Part shown: in pieces, positions 8,815 through 20,385 of the stretch | Position numbering within the stretch: the first letter of the stretch is position 1 | Layout: every line of letters begins with the position of its first letter | From: Trichobilharzia regenti | Taxonomy: Eukaryota; Platyhelminthes; Trematoda; Strigeidida; Schistosomatidae | Direction: 5' to 3' | NCBI GenBank assembly: GCA_944472135.2 | Contig: CALYDD020000275.1 | Coordinates: 1-64,000, forward strand | DNA: 64,000 bases | Program-made: the position numbers and the translations under genes | The notes under the pieces: generated by a model | Database searches by the model: none | What the model saw: the letters and a program-made list of their open reading frames with translations, nothing else | Told to the model about the DNA's origin: nothing

Positions 8815-11800
8815 CTCCCCGGCAAAAAAGGGATCCAACCCTTTTTACCTTCACGACCAATACACGTTTACTTGGATGCCATTGCGAGAACCTGGGTCAC
8901 ACGGACAGAGCTGAAATGGAAAACAAACAGAAAAGCCAACACACCACAAGCATACCCACAGCACAATCTCACACATCGCTGACAACCTGCGTCTCCAGAC
9001 AGAGACCTCCTCTTGACATCTTGCAACACAATCGCCACTTGCTAGAATGACTCTTTCAGAATTCAACGTGACCATAGCACCAACACATGATACTCTACGC
9101 ACATCCTCTTATCTACTCACTACCAATTACCACTGAAATCGCTTGTCACTCATTCTGCCTCAGTTCTAGTAGCGGTGACGTATGCGAGCCTCAGTCGTTT
9201 ACACTCTTTCTCCCCGGCGTGTCGGACCGCAGCTAACAATTATCTCCGTGTGCATTTCATTCTCAGCAATAGCCTAGCCTCCCCGGCGTGTACGACCCAT
9301 CTGCTGTCCTTAACATCAATCAATTCATTCACGGATGTAGAAGAGTGGACACAACTTCAGAAGTAATCACGACGAAAATTTTAACAAAATTATGCAATAA
9401 CAACGAGGTACGAAAACAACGAGTAAACACAATGAATTCAAAAACACCAATTGCTATGACACACCACACATATATACAAATAGTACAAACAACCTCGCGG
9501 ATCATGTCTTGATGGAATACCGTTGAAGAATTGCAGGACTTACACCAGCACGCCTACAAACCTTCACAGGTTGACCATTGTAAGTTGTGGAATGTCCGGA
9601 CACAAACAGAATTACCAACAGCTAGATGACAGATGGCATCAATTCAGTATATACAGTTTGAACATATGTACAAAATTACACACCGAGCATATTGGACTGC
9701 TCATTGATGCGCTACCCTTTGAAGAATTGTAGGACTTACAGCAGTACGCCTACAACCCCTCTCAGGTTGACGCTCTAGGTTGGAAAATCGTCTAGTGTTT
9801 CATCCTCCGACTCTCAGCACCTTCCAGTAGACGCAGTTTTCTGATATCTCGCACCAACATGCCACAACTTGTTCTCACCTCAACCGTCCTCACCAATCCA
9901 TCACCACTACAGATTAGCCTTACTACCACTCCCAAAGGCCACCTACCTGTGGCACATTTATCTGCTACTAATACTATGTCACCAACCTTTAAGTTTCGGC
10001 ACAACTTTTTCCACTTGTCTCTGGTTTGCAGTGTTAGAACATGCTCCTTTTACCATCTTTTCCAAAATATATCTTTCATGTGCCTGGCTTGTTTCCATCT
10101 TTTAATCGTAGGTATTCCTTCCCCGCTTGCGTCCTGTATGCCAGGGTTGCCTCTCAATAACAATAATTTATTTGGGGTTAACACATCAAAATCCTTGACG
10201 TCGTCCCTTAAAGGTGATAACGGCCGGTCATTTAATATTCGTTCAGCTTCACAAAAAAATGTCTCCAGCCTTTCGTCATTCAAACTCTGGTTTTTAATTA
10301 TGGAGCTTAAAATACGCTTGATAATTCCTATAAGTCTTTCCCATAGCCCGCCTCTATGGCTGGCATGTGGTGGATTGAAGTGCCACTCGATGTTCCTTTT
10401 CAGTAACTCTTCCTGAACTCTCGTTTGGGGACCTTCGAAGTACTCTTTAAGCTCGGCGTGACAGCCAACAAAATTAGTCCCTCTGTCGCTGAACATCATC
10501 TTCGGTACACCCCGGCGATTTATAAATCTATGTAATGCTAGCACGAATGAATCAGTAGTTAGCGAATGAACCATCTCAATATGCACAGCTCTCATTTTCA
10601 AACAGGTGAATAAACAGCCATATCTTTTACATAGGGTGCTGCCTCTCTTCACTACAAAAGGTCCGAACAAATCCACCCCAACGTACTCGAATGGATAATT
10701 CCCTTCAGAAGCTTGCCACGCTGGGAGTGGTGCCATCATTTGCTGTACTGGACGAGCATTTCGGAGTTTACATTCCATGCACTTATCAATTATTTTACGG
10801 ACAGCAGTACCTCCCTTCACTATCTAGAACTTACATCGAATACTTGATAGTACTTGCGAAGTACCCAAATGACCTTCAAGAACATGGTAGTGTCTTATAA
10901 CGAGATCAGTGACTGGATGGTAGCAAGGTAATAAAGCCGGATGACGGGTCTCATATGATGATTCTAACATTTGTAGACGTCCACCAACTCTAGCGATCCC
11001 TTCGGAAACTATCGGAGATAATCTATCTAACCGCACCTTGAAATCTGCGAAATCGGGACTATCCTCCTTGGCAATCTCACCCCACGCTTCCCACTGAGCA
11101 GCCCTCAAAATCGCTAACTCTGCATTTCTAATATCTTCGACTCTCAAAGGTCCCACATTCATATTTTCGTATCCCGCAAGATGCATGACCTTTAAATACG
11201 TAACATATCGTGTCAACCACGCAACAGCTTTCAGTAGTTTGTACCAAGAAGAATAATATTTAAAAAGTGGATGTAAACCTGAATGTCTTTCTTGAGTAGA
11301 TGTTAAACTGACACTTGTCTTCAACTCCAAGGCACACTCATTTATCGGTGGTTCATCTTCTCTACGAAGCCACATACTATCAGCCCTTAGCAAGAACTCT
11401 GGACCTTTCCACCACTTATTTTTAACCACATTCATATCAATAACTCCTCGCGAGACTAGATCAGCTGGATTTTTTCCAGACGGTACGTACCTCCACTGCT
11501 CAACAGTTGTCAGCTCACGAATTTGAGATACTCTGTTAGCTACAAAACATGCATATCTTGCTGACTCGTTGCGTATATAATATATCACAGACATCGAATC
11601 AGTCCAAAACGTTACGGGATGCTTGGGGTAATCCAACTCTTTACACACCGTTGTGAATAACTGCGCAGCTAGTAAGGCTGTAGTAAGTTCTAATCTCGGA
11701 ATCGAAAGCGTCTTTAGAGGTGCAACTCTAGATTTACCCATCACCAGGCTAACATCTATATCATTCCTTAAGGTGGTTCTGATGTATACGGCTGCACCAA

Positions 11801-11880
11801 ATCCAACCTCAGAGGCATCAGAAAAAACATGGAAGTCAATTATATCATGATTTCTCGACGGCTTAAGTGGACGTGAGACG
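8454..11880 (-). mobile_element. BEL/Pao (Sinbad-like) retrotransposon, 5'-truncated
   Basis: On the minus strand this copy runs from an RNase H domain (about 11880) through integrase and DUF5641 (to 9792), a 3' untranslated region (9791-8815) and a 3' LTR (8814-8454). Gag, protease and the reverse-transcriptase core are missing. At about 11880 it meets a 5'-truncated PLE of opposite orientation. The 3' part is an inverted duplicate of 677-1881. The untranslated region contains a diverged internal repeat: 9523-9590 resembles 9700-9780. Confidence 0.8.
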
Positions 11881-11897
11881 GAATGTAGATTCAGCAT
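9792..11897 (-). pseudogene. BEL/Pao pol fragment: RNase H, integrase, DUF5641
   Basis: One minus-strand frame spans the region, interrupted only by a TAG at 10824-10826 and a TAA at 10050-10052. Its start (about 11860) carries FSDASEVGFGAAVY, the first RNase H motif of Pao elements. RLELTTA and WTDSMSVI follow, then VPSGKNPADLVSRG. The integrase zinc-binding region ends with CMECKLRNA near 10780. The catalytic core shows VGVDLFGPF, SDRGTNF and GLWERLIG, giving the D, D, E residues. The last part, after 10005, is a DUF5641 domain (VGDIVLVAD). These proteins would make and integrate the cDNA. Protease and polymerase core are absent, so this copy is dead. The upstream limit near 11880 is a junction with the PLE. 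Confidence 0.85.
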
Positions 11898-13063
11898 TCT
11901 TAAACTGCCTCACATCTACTATCTTTAAGTTCCAAGGCAAAATATATAGACAAACAGAAGGTGTAGCAATGGGATCACCAATATCCCCTATCGTAGCGGA
12001 CATATTTATGGACAGCTGGGAAAATAGCGCCCTTAATACATTTAACCCTACTCCGAAAATATGGTGGAGATATGTGGATGACACTTTCACAGTGTTAAAA
12101 ACAGAACACATCTCTAGCTTCTTGACACATATAAACTCACAAGTTGAGGGAATAAAATTCACATTTGAATCAGAAAATGAACAAGGAGAATTAGCTATGT
12201 TAGATTGTAAGATAAAAAGAATAGAAGAAGGCAAACTACACACTAGTGTTTATAGAAAACCAACGCATTCTAATAGATATTTAGACTTTAATTCGTCTCA
12301 TCCTTTAACTGTTAAGGCAGGCTTAGTTAAATGTTTAACAAACCGAGCAGTGGCACTAAGTAGCACAAAAAAAGATCTAAATGATGAATTAAAACAGATA
12401 GAAGAAGCGTTGGTGTTGAATAACTATCCTATAAAATTCATTAGGAAGATCATTAAAGGCCAAAAACAAAATAAAAATAATTGTGAAACTAGTAATAACA
12501 ACAAAAATAAGAAAGAATATAAGTCATCCACAGTTATACCATATAAAGAGGGGACATCTGAGACACTACGTAGGATTCTGAATAAAATAGGAATTAGGGT
12601 GGCATTTAAACCTACAAACTCACTCAGGGACAAGCTCTGTAGGTTAAAGGACCCAGTTGACCCAATTAGACAAAATAATATTATTTACAAAATACCATGC
12701 AATGACTGTGAGGTCAACTACATAGGTCAAACTAGTAAGTCAGGGGTAGTCAGATTGTCAGAGCATAAAAATTTAGCTAAGGTAAGAATGGTTGACCCCG
12801 AGAAGATAAGTAATTTAGAAAAAAGCTCAGCAATTGCAATGCATGCGCTAAAACACAACCACACAATAGGGTGGGAGAGGGGTAAAATTCTAAAAAGTAA
12901 TCTAGGTAGGTGGAGAGAGAGGTTGATTACTGAATCCTTGTTCATCGAGTCTACACCCAACACATGCAATAGGAATGACTCGTCACTCATACCTGAAATA
13001 TGGAAAATACTATTACCAATCAAATCAAGTGAAAATCAAGAGAAAAACAATGGAACTATATAA
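11867..13063 (+). pseudogene. Penelope-like element, 5'-truncated RT plus GIY-YIG endonuclease
   Basis: The open frame encodes the C-terminal half of a reverse transcriptase fused to a GIY-YIG nuclease, the hallmark of Penelope-like elements. It shows VAMGSPISPIVAD near residue 33, the catalytic RYVDD near 67, a linker with RKPTHSNRYLDF, and the nuclease motif YKIPCNDC...NYIGQT near residues 275-290 with a downstream EH. The start at 11867 is arbitrary: the N-terminal RT fingers are missing because the element is truncated where it meets the BEL fragment near 11880. From there to the stop (13063) there is no frame interruption, so the insertion is not very old. It was probably inserted by target-primed reverse transcription. 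Confidence 0.88.
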
Positions 13064-13084
13064 ATGAATTTAGGAAGTCGTGTG

Positions 13085-13165
13085 ATTACCTTGATATGAT
13101 TATGAGCAATAAATTGTGCTCGAAACGTCATCAGTAAACATTACTGTATAACGCTGTGAGACTTT
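13085..13165 (+). repeat. PLE 3' terminal segment, inverted relative to 15418-15500
   Basis: About 80 bp here, including ATTGTGCTCGAAACGTCATC, is the reverse complement of 15418-15500, and a core of it recurs near 31285. It follows the PLE stop codon directly and probably belongs to the element's terminal repeat. Confidence 0.6.
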
Positions 13166-13169
13166 ATCA

Positions 13170-15417
13170 AACAAAATTTACCCATAATGATATGACTTGT
13201 GTCTTGTGACTCCGTAAACTGATCAACAATGTTTCGACTTTCGAGACGTTGAGCTTAGGACTGAATTCCGAAGAGAAATTCAAATGTCTAAAAGTGAGTG
13301 AGTCAGTGAATAGGTGCATTTTAAACAATCTTGACACGCATAGCGTGAAAACACACGGTGTCAAAACACAATGGGATGCAACACTGTGACTACTACTGTT
13401 CAAAGAAGTACAAAATAATGCTTAACCATAAACCCAGGGAACGAATACGAGTTGATAGAATAACGCATTTAAAAATACTAAATAGCGTAGAGAAGCGGAA
13501 TGCCCACATCTATTTGAATAACTAGCGCACTCACAGAAATGTTACCTACGTGAACCCGGTGATACCACTTTAAAACACTCAAGTATGCAACAGAGCTGTT
13601 TACTCCAACGACATAAGTAAAACCATTGTACGTGCAACAATTGAGTTCGCGTTCTTCCCGACTAATTCACAAAACGTAGAAGCGATCCAAGTGAACTGAG
13701 TCAGTCGTTTCTATGTAAATGAATCGATTAGGGAAATATCACATTAGATTCACCTACCTCATCTGAAATTTGTTTTCAATTAAGTCCACCCTTTTAATAA
13801 TTTCCTCCAAAATGTACATCAGAATCGCAATGCAAAACGACACTCAATACAGACAGAATAAAATCACCACCTCCAGTGACGAATTTGGAAAAAATGACTC
13901 ATTCTAAACTGCTAACCTACTTATAATTTTCTAATGAGTACAACTCAGATTACATGGTCAGATTGAATAAAATATCCAATAGCGAACTGGGAAATATCTT
14001 AGTGATGAGCACTCACATTTATTCAAGTCTTTATTGTTTAGCATATAAGGCCCAATTAAATCCTTTTAAAATAGACACCTGTTATAAAATCAACAGTTCA
14101 TATGACTCCTACGTTTGTTGTGAGTTATCTCCCTATTCGTTGAAATGACATGTGATACGATTACGTATTCATCTACTTCGTGGAATTCTATTCTTAATAT
14201 AACCAAACCAATTATTCAACTTAAATATATTTTGATGAAGTCACACTGACTGCTCTCTCATGTATTTCATGATTGCATCCAGCTACCGAAAACAATGTTC
14301 TTAAAATTGACGTATAGCTTCGGTCAGTGGGTCACCTAATTTCCTCCTATTCATCACAACACGTCTGACTTAATGTACTTCATGTCTTCTTCATTATCGA
14401 ATTATGTCTCTGCGTCGTTATCTGTACAGTACTGGTGTTCAAAGCTTATCTTGGTCTTTTCTATTGGTGATTTCTGTTCATGTTGTGGTATTTTGGTTTC
14501 TTTTATCTATTTGACTCTATAAAGATTGGAATAATCATCGTAACGGGTGTAATTGGACGCTTAACTTAAAAGAGATAAGTTCAAATCCTTTGCCTAAAGA
14601 AGCATTCGATGAAATAACGCTAAATAAATCTTTTTTTAAACCCGACATTTTCAGTCTGTTTTCTCTGTTTGTGTATTTCTCATACGTTACTTTCATGCTT
14701 ATCTTCCTATGTGAATAGTTGATAGACACGACATCCCCGAGTTTTTGTTTGAAGTAATAGGGGGTGGGTGGATGAGTAGCAGTAAAGAGTACTTACCATA
14801 GTCAAATGCCCTTGGACCGGTCAATCAGATTGCTCAGCATTACACAAGATTTACTTTTCGTTATCCTATTAGCTGCAAGTTTCTCCCTGATTCAGGATTA
14901 GCGTCGGTGAAGGCTTAAGATAGGATTATGGTTGGGGTGAAATTTGTTACGATGTTTATGAGTAGCGTTCATCTGAAACGCTGAGCAATGTGGCCATCAT
15001 CATTGGGTTATAATTATCATAAAGTCAATCAATCATCAAAATTATCGAGTCCCATAACTGGCACTCATACAGATTGTGGTTTATCTATTATCACCACTCC
15101 GATGGGAAAGTGAGACCTCTTTTCGCAGCATCGAGTGCCGATTTACAACAGTACTAAAAAGCTGGATAAATGTCCGATGTTGTGCTTTTGGTGAGAAGGT
15201 ACTCTTCTGAAATCTATCGTCTGACGTTCCTGATGTATATGGAATGACAATACCTGAGGTGCATTTCTTCGGAATATGTGTTTTCGACCATATTTAATAT
15301 GGTTGGTGTTGATTTTGTTAAGTGGAGTTCTTTGGGTAGTTAGTTTTCGTCTTGAGAGTTTCAATAATGTTTGACATTTCTCCTTCCAGTGTGAGTAAAA
15401 TTTATTTTGATAAATTC
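13170..15417. other. 2.2-kb stretch with nothing recognised
   Basis: AT-rich sequence lies between the two PLE terminal segments. It has only short ORFs without domains and no clear repeat. Confidence 0.4.
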
Positions 15418-15500
15418 TCAGTGTTTATTATACAGTAATATTTACTGATGACAACGTTTCGAGCACAATCTATTCTTGCCACTCATAATCATATCAAAGT
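15418..15500 (-). repeat. PLE terminal segment, inverted partner of 13085-13165
   Basis: The sequence around GATGACAACGTTTCGAGCAC is complementary to the segment after the PLE at 13063. It leads into the decayed PLE copy at 15590. Confidence 0.6.
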
Positions 15501-15589
15501 ACGCATACACGACTGCATATTAGCGTTTGTAAAATACCAACGTGTGCTAATATATATTCAGAATTCAATTAATCTCATCCGTTATCTGT

Positions 15590-16013
15590 CTGTGAAGGCA
15601 GGCTTAGTCAAGTGTCTAACAAACCGAGCAGTGGCACTTAGTACTACATAAAAAACTCAAATGATGAAATAAAATAGATAGAAGAAGCGCGGGTGTCAAA
15701 TAACTAACTATCCTATAAAATTCATCAGGAATATCAAAAGAGGTCAAAAGCAAAATATAAATCATGGCGAAACTGATAGAGACAACTAACATAAACAAGA
15801 GAGAATATAAGGCGTCCACAGTTCTACCATATTAGGAGGGGACATCTGAGACCCTAATGTAGGATTCCTAATGAAGCAGGAATTAGGCTGGTGGTATTTA
15901 ATCCTACAAACTCACTCAGGGACAGGCTGCGTAGGTAGGTTAAGGGAACCTACAGGTTGACCCGATTAGACAAAATAATGCAATTTAAAAAATACCCTAC
16001 AATGACTGTGAGT
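15590..16013 (+). pseudogene. decayed second copy of the same PLE family
   Basis: The stretch follows 12310-12720 closely at the nucleotide level. Examples are GGCAGGCTTAGT...AACCGAGCAGTGGCACT and AACTCACTCAGGGACA, but with many small indels and stops. It covers the region between the RT thumb and the start of the GIY-YIG domain only, and no frame stays open. It lies beside a terminal segment in inverted orientation, so it is probably a separate older insertion. Confidence 0.75.
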
Positions 16014-16388
16014 TAGGTCTGCACTAACTCCACGCTTAAATGGATTAGGCGTTTCACCGACTGAAAATAGTCTGTTTAAACAGCTTTCCTGTAGTTTGGT
16101 AATGATGAACTCCATTGAAAAACACTATGTTAATCACTGAATGCATAATGCGAATATTATTAGAATCTAAATTTATACTCTATTTTCTGATGAAAGTTTC
16201 ACTTGCATAACGTGGATCTATCTCACTGTTAGTTGTTAATATTTATCTCATCAAAGTTACGGATACTGTTACCATAATCTTGATCTTTAAAACTCACACA
16301 ACAAAAGTTATCAACAGAGAAAATAATCTTTAAAGAAGCTATCCAAATTTCCATTGAGTCACGATGAAAATATTCTTGTATCGACTGT
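16014..16388. other. stretch with nothing recognised
   Basis: AT-rich sequence without an ORF of note or a repeat match inside the window. Confidence 0.4.
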
Positions 16389-16484
16389 TGGCTGGAATTC
16401 AGATACCAGGGACCCACGCATATTTTGTAAGGGCTGGTGATAATCAAGCTGTAATGAAAAATAAAAAAAAAAAAAATATTCAGT
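16389..16484 (+). repeat. SINE 3' tail fragment
   Basis: The end of this stretch, AATCAAGCTGTAATGAAAAA followed by an A-rich run, matches the 3' end of the SINE at 31003-31206. The tRNA-like head with A and B boxes is missing, so this is a 5'-truncated copy. Confidence 0.55.
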
Positions 16485-17730
16485 TGCACAAACTAAAGTA
16501 GGTGAGTCTCACTGACTGAAGATTGGCTAGCCCACTATGCAATAAACTGACTACGTTAACGAATCTACGAGGTTATCGTGTAACGATTGCTGCTGCTGAT
16601 GATGATGAAATGTAACACTTATACCCTAAACACCACAGCTACCCACTTGTTTCTGTGGATTAATGAACATCAACACAATTTATTTGATACTTTTCATAAA
16701 GGCATTTATTAAATTTCAACCTTTATAAAAAATACAAGTTAAGAAAAGTAAAAGAAATCGTTTTCAGAACTGTTATTCATATGCATGAAACCATAGTTAT
16801 TGGCAGAAACACACCATATGCAAATGAATAATTATCTGACACATAAGTTTGAATGTGATAAATTCATTTTTAAAATGCAGAATAAATAGTCGAAAAAGAC
16901 AGCAGTAAATATAGAAGAAGGTAGACTGTCAAATATAAACAAAGGGATTCCTCCAATCTTAATAGGTATTGCGTTATATCTCATAGCTAGAAATATAATC
17001 AGTATTACACATAAAAAGTTAATAAGAGAAGAAATATTATAGGGGCATAGGAAAACCAACTGGACAGTAAAACCATTAAAAAAAATATGCATATTGAGAT
17101 CAGTTTCTTCGAAGGACGAAAGAGAATCGCTTATTGAACAATACCGAGGTTCGGTGTTAGAACAATAAGAATAAAACTTAAGCTAATTACAACGGAATAT
17201 AAACAATCTTATCATACATAACTATAAATAAGACAATATTATAATGCATGAAAAATCATTGATGAAATCACTGATTGAATTATTGCGTGATGCTGAACAC
17301 TTTAATGTGAAGACATGAGGCGATCTCGTTGACCTACACACAGTTTGAAAAGATAAAAAGAAATTATAATCGAAATTCAGTGTAACAACAATGCATACAA
17401 CCCTACAAAAGTGAAAATAATATTACTACAGCCAATTAGAATGTTAAAACATTACTAATTTTTGTTACAATGTCACTATCCAACAGCCTATAAATAAACA
17501 GAATAATAAATATGCCAATAACTGAAACTATGCTGTGCACGTATTTTGTCACGAATCCAACAATGACAATAGACAAACACAGACGTATAAAGGATGAAAA
17601 CGCTGTTGAGTAAACACGGAGGCAATTTTTGTCGTCACACTGAATGCGTAAATTCTGGGACTTTGTTTATCACCTGATATATTGGTTTGCAACAAACAAA
17701 TAACATTACTCCTGACTTATACCTATAAAC
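16485..17730. other. 1.2-kb stretch with nothing recognised
   Basis: AT-rich sequence with a single 86-codon minus ORF (16832-17092). That ORF is rich in Phe, Ile and Leu and looks like a compositional artefact. The missing last exon of the EPT1-like gene could in principle lie here or to the left, but I could not recognise it. Confidence 0.35.
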
Positions 17731-17950
17731 CAGACGACCAGGTCCTGAAGCTACATCGACTGAGATGGATACGATGTGCTGCACATGCTGAGACAAGGCC
17801 TTCCTCGACAACCAATGTTTGCCGACGTTGGTTTAGATTGAAAGGGTTAGGGTTGGTTAAATTAATATCTGGCATCAATCTATGAAGTCTTTCAGTGTTG
17901 GTTTGAGCCAAGTAGGGAGATGTAGACTGCCTAGTTTGGGTCCTTTGTAT
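17731..17950 (+). pseudogene. RTE LINE (family B) 3' fragment
   Basis: The translation LKLHRLRW, followed by frameshifted remains of the GHVLRMP and QTKTW regions and a CCTAGTTTGGGTCC stretch, matches the C-terminal part of the RTE family B copies at 28.4 and 40.8 kb. It is strongly degraded. Confidence 0.55.
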
Positions 17951-18059
17951 CTGATCCTACAATGTGAATCGTATTATTAATTGCCGATTTAGAGCCCAAA
18001 ACACTATAACAAGGCAGGCATACAGGAATCTTCAGTCAAAAAATGCGAATAACTAAATT

Positions 18060-19560
18060 CATTGCTGGGGACATCTTTTTCAGTGCTAGTTCTTGCAAAA
18101 GGTTTGGGTGGCACTATTTCACGAGCTTGAGAACGCAGCCCTCTTTCCAAACCTGCTGAGATAGTGGCGTGAGCACCTCCACTGATCTCTCTGGGGCAGT
18201 TTTAAGGGAATACCCTCTAGTACTATTACTTTTCCGATTGGTTTACAGCAACATCACGGCATTCAAGACCGTTAATTTTGCTAGAGGATTAATGTTCACT
18301 GTCCGTTTTGTGGGTATTTTCGGTATTTCTGGACTAAATGTAGGTGGTAGTCCGTTTAGAAGTGTTCAGCTCAGCGTTTCCTTTGTTTCTCCTCCTTCCC
18401 AATTATGTTCATCCCTCTATCTTTCACTGATTTCATCTGAGTTGATCTCTACCCAGATAGCGACCTGGATGTCTGGTATAGTGAACTGAGGATCCCCATA
18501 TATGCAGCCTGTTGCAATTCAGTTTCCAGTGTAAGGTAGAATTCCCCTTTGTTCTTCCTAACATTCCTCTTCACTTCTTCATTCATTGCGCAATACATTG
18601 AATCCAGCTTCTTGCTTCGTCGCCCACATATACACTGTTTCATTTCCTGTTTTACTTTCCTATACTAGCTTCCACGTGCCTGTAGGGAGCCATCTATTGT
18701 CTTGCTTTTTCTTTCTTCTTAAAACAGATTTCATCGGTGATGCTACATTATGTCTCCGATTGCGTTCTGGTGCCTACAGTTTATGTGTCCTTCGTAGTTT
18801 TGTCCTACAGTTTCTGAGTGTTGAACTTAAATTGTGGTCTACTACTAGCTTCACTGGATGTTTACAACTCGACCTTGAAGGTCCCTTGTACTACAATATT
18901 CGTCTAAGCCCATATTTGTACCTTTTCTCTATTTTGTATGCAGTACAGTGAGTCTCCACTTTATTCAGATTAAGGTGAAGACTATCTAAATCGTGTATCC
19001 ATTGTCGCCTTGTGTTTTTCTGTGTGTTCGTAAATGCCCTCTTCAATCACCGAAATCACTGAAAGGACGAAGGTCTGTCAACAATTCTATGTCCTAACTC
19101 ATTTCACCGAGAGGCTTCTGACGCGCAGTGGGTTCTCCTCCTATGTTGTCTGCTCCTGGTTTGGCTTTCATTCAAATCACCTATTAGGATTTTGGAGTCT
19201 TGTTTGTAGTTGTCTGTAGAAGATTTCTTTCCTGTCTTGGTATGCGCTGTCTGCAGGCATGTAGCGTTAAATAGTTGTAACTTTCCCTATTTTAGGTTGA
19301 ATATTGCCGTTATTATTCTGAGGAGACTGGTTTTCACTGCATAAGAGTTTGGAATGCTGCTGGTGACACATGATAGCCACTCCTTCAGTGTGTTCATGGT
19401 AGTCATCAAAACGACGACTCTCCAGTTGACGATTTTGAGAGTCTGCTTGCATTCTGCCTGTTATTACAGATTCCTAACGCTACTGTGCTGCATTTTCTCA
19501 TATCTTATACAATCTAAACAGCCTTTCTAATTTTGAACATTAAAAGGACATCAAATGCTC
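18060..19560 (-). pseudogene. decayed RTE LINE (third family), endonuclease and linker
   Basis: Pieces of minus-strand translation in different frames line up in the order of an RTE protein. Near 19450-19270 come RRFDDYHEHTEGVAI and then KVTTI; next, YQDRKEIFYRQLQT (about 19240). Near 18600-18450 the linker appears, with ELQQAAYMG and LYQTSRSLSG just before the RT domain. The polymerase part is not visible. Many frameshifts and stops show that it is old. It is distinct from the intact copy at 2507 and from family B. Confidence 0.6.
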
Positions 19561-20190
19561 GCATGTCTGCTTTATCTTTCATTGAAAGAAGACACATCAC
19601 TTGATTAGCCCCCCTAAGGCTTTTGTCATCCCACGTCATTCTCTCTCTCTCTCTATGATTCTAGCTAAGCATAGGTCGATTTTTGATTCTTTTTCAGTAC
19701 TTTGAAGTTTCTGTAACGATTAGATTGATTTTCAAGGGTAGGGTCACTGGCATCACGCCTAACCTTCGTTCTTTTTTCAGTCCGGTTTTTAAACTAGGTG
19801 AGGAAAACTAGACTGCGTAGGAAACGTTGATCAGTAGCTGATATGAGGATTGGAAAATAGTCTTTTGCAGTGTCCAAGTTCAACTTCAATACCAACTCCG
19901 TTTTAATATTGACTCTAATAATATTTTATAGAAAGACAGTGAAGGCTTCGTAATTTAACCACTGTGAAAGGGATAAATGCAATGTAAACCTGTCTGAAAT
20001 ACAAACTTCTCGTATAATTTAAGAAAAATACTCTGGTGTTTTTAATGACAATAAGAAGAAAATGATGTCTCGAACATTTTGGCAATTTACTCCATTCATA
20101 TTTAGACTTCTTAGTTCAAATATGCTATAAAACTAATATTTCTGCTCGCGCACAAAAACTGTTCATAGAAAAAATCATGATAGTACTTAC

Positions 20191-20385
20191 CACTTGATAA
20201 GCATAGTAAATATGATCCAAAGTAACAAAAGCTGTTAGCATGTAAAGAGAGATGTATTCAGTGGGTGAGTTTTTACTCAGTGGAAAACCAAAGCACACAA
20301 CAGAGGTAATCATCGAATATAGATGAACTTCTTTATTATGAATTGGAGCTGGAACATGGCATAATTGTGCAACGATTAGATGACA
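20191..20385 (-). CDS. EPT1: EPT1-like exon (sixth found)
   Basis: The acceptor TTTCCAG precedes 20385. The 65 codons encode CHLIVAQLCHVP, a hydrophobic stretch and LTAFVTLDHIYYAYQV, matching the last membrane helix of the family. A GTAAGT donor follows 20191, so a further short C-terminal exon must exist at lower coordinates. I did not recognise it. Confidence 0.87.
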
